Shown here: positions 1 to 5,534 of the stretch, in pieces
How positions within the stretch are numbered: the stretch's first letter is position 1
How the letters are laid out: every line of letters starts with the position of its first letter
From: Acidobacteriaceae bacterium
GTDB taxonomy: Bacteria; Acidobacteriota; Terriglobia; Terriglobales; Acidobacteriaceae
NCBI GenBank assembly: GCA_003151875.1
Contig: PLYW01000001.1
Coordinates: forward strand, 1-5,669
Direction: 5' to 3'
Length of the DNA: 5,669 nucleotides
The notes under the pieces: model-generated
The model's database searches: none
What the model saw: only the letters and a program-made list of their open reading frames with translations
Told to the model about the DNA's origin: nothing
Position numbers and translations under genes: made by a program

Positions 1-99
1 CGCACGGCGAAAAAGGAACACTCCAACGATTGTATTCGTGCCTAAGCGATTGACCTGACCGATTTTCTGTACTTGACTACGCCCCGACGATCCGATCAC
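1..99 (-). CDS. Possible 5' end of an unrecognised gene, truncated by the window edge
   Basis: A GTG codon at 97-99 opens a frame that stays free of stops for 33 codons to the left edge. A strong ribosome-binding-like sequence, GAGGAGG at 108-114 on the minus strand, sits 8 bases upstream of the GTG, and this is the main reason for the call. The visible peptide starts (M)IGSSGRSQVQKIGQ and ends with a hydrophobic stretch, VGVFLF, followed by arginines. I do not recognise it. The frame is also open upstream to about 183, so the start is not certain. It would lie about 160 bases downstream of the helicase gene on the same strand. A chance open frame is the alternative, since 33 codons is too short to judge. 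Confidence 0.3.
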   Translation of the reverse strand, partial: MIGSSGRSQVQKIGQVNRLGTNTIVGVFLFRRA

Positions 100-260
100 A
101 GAGCGGACCTCCTCACCCAATACCAAACTGCTGAGGTAGCTCGAGGTAGTGGGTGCGGCTGTCTGGGAATGGCAAACGGCTGCGGCGGCCCTCTGTCACT
201 CTTCCATGCTGCAGAGGTCCGGCATCCTTAACTTTGCGGCCCGCGCGGACCACATGCTGT

Positions 261-3200
261 TCATTGCGGGCGGGTACGGAATATCTGGAGGGCATTCCGA
301 ACCGCGGCTTCGATCCTGGCGCCGCAGCGGCTAAATCCCAGCATCGAAACCATCTCCGACACGATCTCGTCGTCAGTGCGCAACTGCTCATCGGAGGACA
401 GCCACCCGATCAGTCGCACGAGATCAGAAGAGCTGTACTGTGTGATTGAGGTTCGCAGTGGAACCGGGCGCGGGCCCCGCTTCTTGGCAGACCCGTTCCC
501 GCCGTTCGCGGTCCGCTTTTCCTTGCCGCTGTCGTCTCCAGTACCGTTGTGCACCGGACCCGCGTCGAGTTGGTCCGCATACTCCACCGCGGCTTGAAAT
601 GCCAGCATTGCGCGCTTAACCTCATCCTCTTTCCGCATAAACCAGTCCGTTGACCAGATGCGGTGAAATCGCCAGCCGAGCTTCTCCAACTGCTGCTGGC
701 GAAGCCTGTCACGATCGCGTGCCGTGTAGCTGGAATGGTAGCTTGCACCGTCGCACTCGATCGCCAATACGAAGCGCCCAGGATTTTTCGGATGTTCCGC
801 CACCATGTCGATTCGGAAGCGGGACGCACCAAGCTGGGGCAGCAGCTTCAGACCCTGACCAGACAAAACATCAAAGATGTCCGCTTCAAAGTCGTTTAAG
901 GGTACGGTTGTCAGGTGCGCATCACCTAGCATCTTGCCCTTCGAGGCTGCGTATTGGAGGTAATCCCGCAGAAGTTCGACGCCACTTCCTACACGCACAC
1001 GAGCGAGGTCAATATCCATGTGGTTAAAACAAGAGACAAGCGTCAGCTTCTGACGAGCACGCGTAATGGCTACGTTCAGGCGGCGCCGCCCGCCTTCCGA
1101 GAGTAGTGGACCGAATCGCAGCGGGAGATTGCCAGCCCTGTCTTTTCCATACCCGATGCTGATGATGATGGCATCACGTTCATCACCCTGCACTCGTTCC
1201 AAATTCTTAACGAAAAACCGCTCTTGAGCATTCGGATCAAAGAATGGTTCCAGATCAGGATGATTCTCCAGCTCTCGATCGAGTGCCGCCTGCACACGAT
1301 TCATGTGCTTGATTCCCATAGTGATAACACCAAGTGTCTGGCTTGGATGCTCACGGGCGTGGCGAATGACAAGCTCGACAACTTTCCTAACCTCGGCGGC
1401 CACACTTTCTTCCTGACCATCCGCCCCCAACTCTTGTGGGACTAACTCATGGCTGATGACAGATGGGCCGCCTGGGCCTGGGAAGGTGACAAGGCGGCCC
1501 TGGTACACATAGAAGTTGGAGAAGTTGATGAGTGCCTCGTCCTGGCTGCGGTAATGCCAATCGAGATAACACGACCGGACGTATGGGATCATCATATCCA
1601 GCAGGCTCTCGAAACCTTCGGCTGCGCCAGCTTCTTCGTCGGCCGCGAATTCCTCTTCATCGCCTGCGGCGAAGAAGGTGGTTGGCGGCAATTGCTTGTT
1701 GTCTCCTGCGACCACTACCTTCTTGCCGCGCAGAATAGCTGGAACCGCATCTTCGGGTAGCACTTGGCTGGCCTCATCGAAAACGACGAAATCGAAATAC
1801 TGTTTGCCGCCATCTAGCAACTGGCTGACCGAGAGCGGGCTGGCCATCCAGCAAGGACATACTGCTGTCAGCACCTCGGCAGATTGTGCGAACACCTTTC
1901 GTAGCGGGAGGTGCCTCCGCATCTTCATGGCTTCGCCCTTGATGAGGTGTTGCTGCTCAGGTCGTGCGTTCATGGCCTCAATGGCATGCATACCGTGCGC
2001 TCGTCGCACCCGTTCAGCAGCGATGGAAATCCGCTCTTCGTCCAGTGTTTCGAAGTCGTTAACGTATCGGTTGTGGGTCTTGCCCTTGAAACCCCGGAGA
2101 TCGGGATCAGTTTGGCCCACTGCATCAAGCGTTGATGCAAACCATGCGTACTGAAACATGCGTCTCCACACATCACTTGCGGGTTTGTTCTTGCGGATTT
2201 CGGCAACGAGGCTGCCGACACCAGCCGAACCGAGCCCGTCTTCTATTTTGGTGAGCTTTGGAATCTCATGTGGAGTGGATGCATCGGCTGCAAGAAGCGA
2301 AAATAGGTCTCCCAGTTCCTCGACGGTTAACTCTTCGATATTTCTGTCCGGGAGAATGGAGGAGATTGCTGATACATCGCCAAACAGGGCATCGAACGCG
2401 GTACGATGAGTTCCGTGATCTGCTACGACGCACGGCAGGGCCCCCTCTTCCCCGAGTATCTTCCACTGATCCTTCTGCTGCTGTGCTTCCTTCATCTCAG
2501 CACATAACAGCCTAACGTGAGCGGATCCGGCGGTTCGCAATGCACGCGCAGTTTTGCGCGCCCGGCGATATGCGGCATCAGTTATCCAGGCCCAGGCGCC
2601 GGACAGACAGCCTGCCGCCCCTTTTCCCAGATCGCGTCGTAATGAGGGCAGATCCTGTACATAAACGTCGGCGCTGTACTTAGCCAAGGTGGTTTGAACC
2701 GAAGCAATCAACTCAACGAGTTCTCTTGCAGCTCCCACCGAGGTTGGCCATTGCAGTCGGCATTGTCCAAGGACGATGCGCAATGAGCCGGCGAACGCGG
2801 GAAATGTTACTTCAGTCGCGCGGGAGACCAGATCAAGAGCGCGTTGTACAGCCTCGCCATTCGGCAGTTTGGCCCCGGTCCACGGCGAAGGATCGGTTCT
2901 AAGAAAAAGCGACTCGAATCCACTAGCCTCCAGCAGGAGATCACGTACGCGTTCTGCCACTTCTGGGGTGAGCTGGTCCAACCCACCGCCGCGCCACCGG
3001 ATTGTCGTCTTGGCCGCGCTGCCTAAACGCAGAAGTTTCCCCTGCATCTCGTAAACGCTGAGTCCGGTTGGCTCCCGCTTGGAGTGAACGCGCTCAACGT
3101 GTTCGTTCAGTCGTCCACGTCGGTCCACAAGTTGCTGATGGACGCTGTCGCAATCGACCTTCACAGCGTTCCGCACCTTGTCCAGGGCCTCTGCTACCTG

Positions 3201-4319
3201 CTGCATGACTTTTTTTGGCGAAAGATCTGCGCCGTGCAGGTCTATAGCGAGGTGCTCCAATCCGACTTCACGCAGCCGACGGAGTACGACCCCTAATGCC
3301 GCGCGCTTTTCAGCTACAAACAGAATCCGGTAGCCTGTGGCAGTCAATGTCGCAACCAAGTTGGCGATGGTCTGGCTCTTGCCGGTCCCCGGTGGTCCGT
3401 GGATAACAACATTTTGACCAGCGAGAACGCTCGCAATGGCACACTGTTGGCTGGAGTCGGCGTCCAGTACGATGAACTCGTTTTCGGGCGGAATGCGGTC
3501 AAGTTCCTTCGGGTCAAAGTCTTGTTGCGACGCACTGACTGCTTTACGTGCGTCCTTGTCGCCCGCGATTGCCGCGACAATGTCATGCGCTGCCAACTCG
3601 TTGGCGCGCTCCTGAAGATCCTTGACCATCGCCATCTTCTGGAAAGCAAAGTTCCCCAAGATCGCTGCGGGCTTCAATTCGAAACCAGGCACGTCCGCCG
3701 CACGCTTCGATAAGTATTTGTAGAGCGGCTTCGGATCGAACGGCTCGTCCTCTTCATCTCCGACGAGATGAGCAGCTAAGTCCTCCGAGGTTAGTTTGAC
3801 GCCGAATTGTGTCTCCAGGACATGCAAAAGAACCAAGTTGACCTGAACCGCACCGGCACGGTTGATAGCGAAGGAGTGACTTCCCTTTGTTTCAAGTGCA
3901 ACGGGGAATAGAAGCACTGGCGCATCAGCTGGCCGGCCACCATCGTCCGCCTGCCACGTAGCCTTGCCGAGTGCGACAAATAGCGTCTGCAATCCCTTTT
4001 CTTCAGCATTCGCCAGTGCCCGTCGGGCAATGTCACGAAGCTGGATGATAAGCGCCTCGTCCTTCCTGTCGGGAAGCAACTTGCCAACTGGCACTGGCTC
4101 TTCGCCGGACAGCAACAGTGCCATTCGTTCAGGATCTGCAGACGACAGATCCAGTGTCCCAGTTTTCAGCGGGCGATAGTAGAGCAGATTGTTACGTCGG
4201 GAGAGATCGATGAGCTTGCGAATCCAACTCTGTCGTGCCTTGTCAACTGCTTCACGCCTTTGCGCTGAAACGGTTATCGGATGCAGTTTCGGCGCGCGGG
4301 TCCTGACAGGTGTACTCAC
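261..4319 (-). CDS. DUF4011-type SF1 helicase with C-terminal Vsr/MTES_1575-like endonuclease domain (probable antiphage defence protein)
   Basis: About 1352 residues, intact, cytoplasmic. Residues 31-49 (WIRKLIDLSRRNNLLYYR) match the opening of DUF4011 helicases. The SF1 motor follows: Walker A GPPGTGKS at 308-315, motif Ia FVAEKRAAL near 334, a helical insertion of about 500 residues, Walker B VVFDEASQ near 844-852, motif III GDNKQLPPT at 872-880, motif IV WHYRS near 921-925, motif V VQGDERD near 1043-1049 and motif VI LNVAITRAR near 1081-1089. A PD-(D/E)xK nuclease of the Vsr/DUF559/MTES_1575 kind covers about 1144-1227, with E1145, D1171, the IECDG core (E1188, D1190), RDRDRLR and LGW..HRIWS. 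A Gly/Lys-rich linker (about 1246-1287) leads to a C-terminal helical domain with LGFSRCGARIEAA, as seen near DUF3320. By family knowledge it should translocate on and cut nucleic acid using ATP; the role in phage defence is inferred. I chose the GTG at 4317-4319 because GAGG lies 5 bases upstream and family similarity starts soon after it. A GTG at 4467-4469 would add 50 residues including a hydrophobic run, but it lacks a ribosome site. Confidence 0.95.
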   Translation of the reverse strand: MSTPVRTRAPKLHPITVSAQRREAVDKARQSWIRKLIDLSRRNNLLYYRPLKTGTLDLSSADPERMALLLSGEEPVPVGKLLPDRKDEALIIQLRDIARRALANAEEKGLQTLFVALGKATWQADDGGRPADAPVLLFPVALETKGSHSFAINRAGAVQVNLVLLHVLETQFGVKLTSEDLAAHLVGDEEDEPFDPKPLYKYLSKRAADVPGFELKPAAILGNFAFQKMAMVKDLQERANELAAHDIVAAIAGDKDARKAVSASQQDFDPKELDRIPPENEFIVLDADSSQQCAIASVLAGQNVVIHGPPGTGKSQTIANLVATLTATGYRILFVAEKRAALGVVLRRLREVGLEHLAIDLHGADLSPKKVMQQVAEALDKVRNAVKVDCDSVHQQLVDRRGRLNEHVERVHSKREPTGLSVYEMQGKLLRLGSAAKTTIRWRGGGLDQLTPEVAERVRDLLLEASGFESLFLRTDPSPWTGAKLPNGEAVQRALDLVSRATEVTFPAFAGSLRIVLGQCRLQWPTSVGAARELVELIASVQTTLAKYSADVYVQDLPSLRRDLGKGAAGCLSGAWAWITDAAYRRARKTARALRTAGSAHVRLLCAEMKEAQQQKDQWKILGEEGALPCVVADHGTHRTAFDALFGDVSAISSILPDRNIEELTVEELGDLFSLLAADASTPHEIPKLTKIEDGLGSAGVGSLVAEIRKNKPASDVWRRMFQYAWFASTLDAVGQTDPDLRGFKGKTHNRYVNDFETLDEERISIAAERVRRAHGMHAIEAMNARPEQQHLIKGEAMKMRRHLPLRKVFAQSAEVLTAVCPCWMASPLSVSQLLDGGKQYFDFVVFDEASQVLPEDAVPAILRGKKVVVAGDNKQLPPTTFFAAGDEEEFAADEEAGAAEGFESLLDMMIPYVRSCYLDWHYRSQDEALINFSNFYVYQGRLVTFPGPGGPSVISHELVPQELGADGQEESVAAEVRKVVELVIRHAREHPSQTLGVITMGIKHMNRVQAALDRELENHPDLEPFFDPNAQERFFVKNLERVQGDERDAIIISIGYGKDRAGNLPLRFGPLLSEGGRRRLNVAITRARQKLTLVSCFNHMDIDLARVRVGSGVELLRDYLQYAASKGKMLGDAHLTTVPLNDFEADIFDVLSGQGLKLLPQLGASRFRIDMVAEHPKNPGRFVLAIECDGASYHSSYTARDRDRLRQQQLEKLGWRFHRIWSTDWFMRKEDEVKRAMLAFQAAVEYADQLDAGPVHNGTGDDSGKEKRTANGGNGSAKKRGPRPVPLRTSITQYSSSDLVRLIGWLSSDEQLRTDDEIVSEMVSMLGFSRCGARIEAAVRNALQIFRTRPQ

Positions 4320-4480
4320 AATGGCCTCGACGGCGCCGTCCGCCACAAAGATAGTTTTGGCAGCGGCGCAAAGAAACGGCAGAGAAAGAAGAATGATAAC
4401 TGGTGAGGCCCTGAATGTCAGTGTCAGGCATGAGGCACCCCAGCCGCTGCCCGCAGTCGTGGGTGCCACTCTACGTCATT

Positions 4481-4554
4481 GCTGATCACTCTCTCGGTAC
4501 GCAATCAATTATGCGACAGTGATTACCAGCACTGGTAGGAATGGAGGCCGAGAG
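4481..4554 (-). other. Two crossing inverted repeats upstream of the helicase gene (possible leader structure)
   Basis: GCTGATCACT at 4481-4490 is complementary to AGTGAT-tac-CAGC at 4518-4530 (ten pairs with a 3-base bulge). CTCTCGG at 4491-4497 is complementary to CCGAGAG at 4548-4554 (seven pairs). The arms run a, b, a', b', so as RNA they would form an H-type pseudoknot rather than nested hairpins. A minus-strand transcript crossing this stretch would carry the structure in the untranslated leader of the helicase gene. The arms may also be chance matches, and the transcription start is unknown. Confidence 0.2.
4508..4537 (-). promoter_or_regulatory. Candidate -10 element with 14-bp dyad (putative operator/promoter of the helicase gene)
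   Basis: A perfect dyad TACCAG-CA-CTGGTA occupies 4524-4537. On the minus strand a -10-like CATAAT lies at 4508-4513, so the dyad falls about where a -35 box would be. No good TTGACA-like hexamer is present there. That is compatible with a promoter helped or blocked by a dimeric regulator binding the dyad. Transcription would start near 4500, leaving a leader of about 180 bases before the GTG at 4319. The dyad is seen directly; the promoter role is inference. Confidence 0.27.
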
Positions 4555-4555
4555 T

Positions 4556-4593
4556 AAAACCAGCCGCCGGACAGCGACGTTCAGACCTTGAAC
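4556..4593 (-). terminator. Weak intrinsic terminator-like hairpins after the AT-hook gene
   Basis: Reading the minus strand from the stop codon of the AT-hook gene, a perfect short hairpin GTTCA-AGGTC-TGAAC (4579-4593) is followed by a second stem GTCGC/GCGGC (4563-4567 with 4574-4578, one G-U pair, 6-base loop). A run of four T residues (4556-4559) comes next. The stems are short and the T-run is minimal, so termination may be partial. If it works, the helicase gene needs its own promoter in the remaining leader. Confidence 0.33.
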
Positions 4594-4952
4594 TATGCTT
4601 TCGACTCTTTCTTCGCTGCCCACCGCGCCTTCATCAACGCCGACAACTTCCTCCGCATAGCTGCACTCATCGGCTTGCGACCGGTGGTCTTCTTGGAGAC
4701 GGCCGTACCCTTTTTGGGTCCAGACTTGCCTTTCTGCTTTGCCCACCAGGCCTTCTTTGCAGCCCCGATTCTGGCACGTGCTGCCGGGCTCATACGGCGC
4801 CGTCTCTTGACACTCGTTGGCTTAGCCTGGGTCCTCTTAGGCGGACGACCACGCCGTGCGGGCCGGGAACCTAGTCCCGCGAGAGCTGCAATTGCGTGTT
4901 CGATACGACTAGCTTCCTGCCTAAGTTGTGCCACTATGCTTTGAATGTCCAT
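4593..4952 (-). CDS. Small basic AT-hook DNA-binding protein with two tandem MS..R..K..W repeats
   Basis: 119 residues, very rich in Lys, Arg and Ala. Residues 1-27 (MDIQSIVAQLRQEASRIEHA...) form a likely amphipathic helix that could mediate self-association. An AT-hook core RRGRPPKR lies at 33-40. Two related basic units follow, starting at M54 (MSPAARARIGAAKKAWWAKQ) and M95 (MSAAMRRKLSALMKARWAAK), identical at about 10 of 21 positions. They recall the NUMOD3-like modules of DNA-binding proteins. The overall design, an oligomerising helix plus a basic AT-binding tail, resembles nucleoid-associated or xenogeneic-silencer-like proteins, though without homology to H-NS that I can see. The ATG at 4950-4952 is supported by AAGGA 5 bases upstream. 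It lies 273 bases before the helicase start on the same strand. Regulating the neighbouring defence gene is possible but unproven. Confidence 0.85.
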   Translation of the reverse strand: MDIQSIVAQLRQEASRIEHAIAALAGLGSRPARRGRPPKRTQAKPTSVKRRRRMSPAARARIGAAKKAWWAKQKGKSGPKKGTAVSKKTTGRKPMSAAMRRKLSALMKARWAAKKESKA

Positions 4953-5063
4953 GTGTATCCTTTCTTTGATTGCAATACCAGCTCCAACAGTTCAAGCGTT
5001 AATGGTATCACTGCGCTTTCGCTCGTCCGTGGTCTTGTCTTCCCCCGACGTCTCTGACGATCA

Positions 5064-5092
5064 TCTATCCAAATTTGTACCCCTATGGTCAA
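5064..5092 (-). promoter_or_regulatory. Candidate sigma-70-like promoter for the AT-hook gene
   Basis: On the minus strand TTGACC (5087-5092) is separated by 17 bases from GATAGA (5064-5069). The -35 matches the consensus at five of six positions, the -10 at three. Transcription would begin near 5057, about 105 bases before the ATG at 4952. A perfect TTGACA also occurs at 5108-5113 but has only a poor -10 (GACCAT) at 17-base spacing. Both -35 candidates fall inside repeat copy A, so the promoter may derive from that repeat. Confidence 0.3.
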
Positions 5093-5121
5093 GAAACTCA
5101 TCTTGGCTGTCAAGGAAGGGG
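5082..5121 (-). repeat. Degenerate direct repeat, copy A (frameshifted coding remnant)
   Basis: This segment matches 5473-5511 (copy B) at 35 of 39 aligned bases with one single-base gap. Weaker similarity continues to about 5157. On the minus strand it reads PFLDSQDEFL, in frame with and just after the TAG stop of the 70-residue gene, against PFLGSEDEFL in copy B. One extra base after the GAGTTT codons shifts the frame, and the similarity ends at ACCATAGG. It looks like a decayed duplicate of the start of the 57-residue frame. Confidence 0.6.
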
Positions 5122-5138
5122 AAGTTTCCGGTAGTGGG

Positions 5139-5351
5139 CTACTTTGCCGGACTTCCCTTCTTGCTTTCCTCTTCACACGCCCAGCATTCAATCGAGGAAG
5201 GGGGTGCCGATTCTTCGAGGTCTTCTGTGGGTATGGTGATCAAGTGCCCACATGCAAGATAACAATGCGCAACAAACATGCCTTCTCGTACTGTACGTAC
5301 AATTGGCTGCATGATTTTCTTGTCGGGTTTGCTCTTCTTCGAGGGCACCAC
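5139..5351 (-). CDS. 70-residue protein with CxxxC...CxxC zinc-binding-like pattern
   Basis: The frame begins with two adjacent GTG codons (5349-5351 and 5346-5348), preceded by an AAGGGTGG ribosome-binding-like sequence whose AAGG ends 7 bases before the first GTG. The N-terminus is lysine-rich and basic (about residues 1-22). Cysteines at 30 and 34 (CYLACGH, with His36) and at 56 and 59 (CWAC) suit a small zinc ribbon or knuckle. The stretch between them (LITIPTEDLEESAPPSSIE) is acidic, and the tail is basic again. It starts 9 bases after the stop of the 57-residue frame, so co-transcription with it is likely. I do not recognise a named family. A nucleic-acid-binding or accessory role is conceivable but nothing here proves it. 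Starting at Met25 would still keep all four cysteines. Confidence 0.6.
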   Translation of the reverse strand: MVPSKKSKPDKKIMQPIVRTVREGMFVAHCYLACGHLITIPTEDLEESAPPSSIECWACEEESKKGSPAK

Positions 5352-5360
5352 TAGCCACCC

Positions 5361-5534
5361 TTACGCCGCTCTTTCCGCCCTCCGCTCGTATGCTTCCCAA
5401 GGAGCAACCAAGTCCGCCACGTCCCACAGCCGGTCTGTGACGCCAGCAGCCATTGCCGGAGTCATGCGAAGTCCTATGGTCAAAAACTCATCTTCGCTTC
5501 CGAGGAAGGGGGGTTTACCCGACCGAAGGCTCAT
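5361..5534 (-). CDS. 57-residue frame with IS1-like transposase C-terminal tail (probable remnant or chimera)
   Basis: The ATG at 5532-5534 overlaps the TGA of the upstream gene as ATGA. The frame runs 57 codons to a TAA at 5361-5363. Residues 1-21 (MSLRSGKPPFLGSEDEFLTI plus G21) contain the segment repeated in copy A. Residues 22-43, LRMTPAMAAGVTDRLWDVADLV, closely resemble from memory the extreme C-terminus of IS1-like transposases, the region after the last DDE residue. No catalytic part is present, so it cannot be an active transposase. The switch between the two parts coincides with the end of the repeat (ACCATAGG), which points to a recombination junction. It could be a translated relic or a small gene that reused transposase sequence. 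The ATGA overlap and the 9-base gap to the next gene make translation plausible. Confidence 0.5.
   Translation of the reverse strand: MSLRSGKPPFLGSEDEFLTIGLRMTPAMAAGVTDRLWDVADLVAPWEAYERRAERAA
5473..5511 (-). repeat. Degenerate direct repeat, copy B (within the 57-residue frame)
   Basis: Partner of the repeat at 5082-5121, in the same orientation, 391 bases away. Weaker similarity extends to about 5544, across the stop of the upstream gene. Here the reading frame is intact and gives PFLGSEDEFLTIG. The two copies bracket the 70-residue gene and the transposase-like tail. Confidence 0.6.

Noticed and set aside
217..251. Inverted repeat GGTCCG (217-222) / CGGACC (246-251) just after the helicase stop
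   Set aside because: Six pairs with a 23-base loop and no T-run on the minus strand do not make a convincing intrinsic terminator.
113..391. Minus-strand 92-codon frame overlapping the end of the helicase gene
   Set aside because: Most of it overlaps the helicase C-terminus in another frame. It has no ribosome site and the peptide has no recognisable domain; it reads like a shadow.
1345..1362. Second RxxxxH match, RHAREH, in the helicase (residues 986-991)
   Set aside because: It lies in the second RecA-like half of the motor between motifs IV and V, where a HEPN active site is not expected.
1449..1760. Plus-strand 103-codon frame inside the helicase gene
   Set aside because: It lies antisense to the conserved Walker B, motif III and motif IV region, so its openness follows from the codon bias of the real gene.
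4934..5191. Minus-strand 85-codon frame across the region between the AT-hook and 70-residue genes
   Set aside because: It overlaps both neighbours in other frames and has no ribosome site. Its only family-like words come from the frameshifted repeat copy A.
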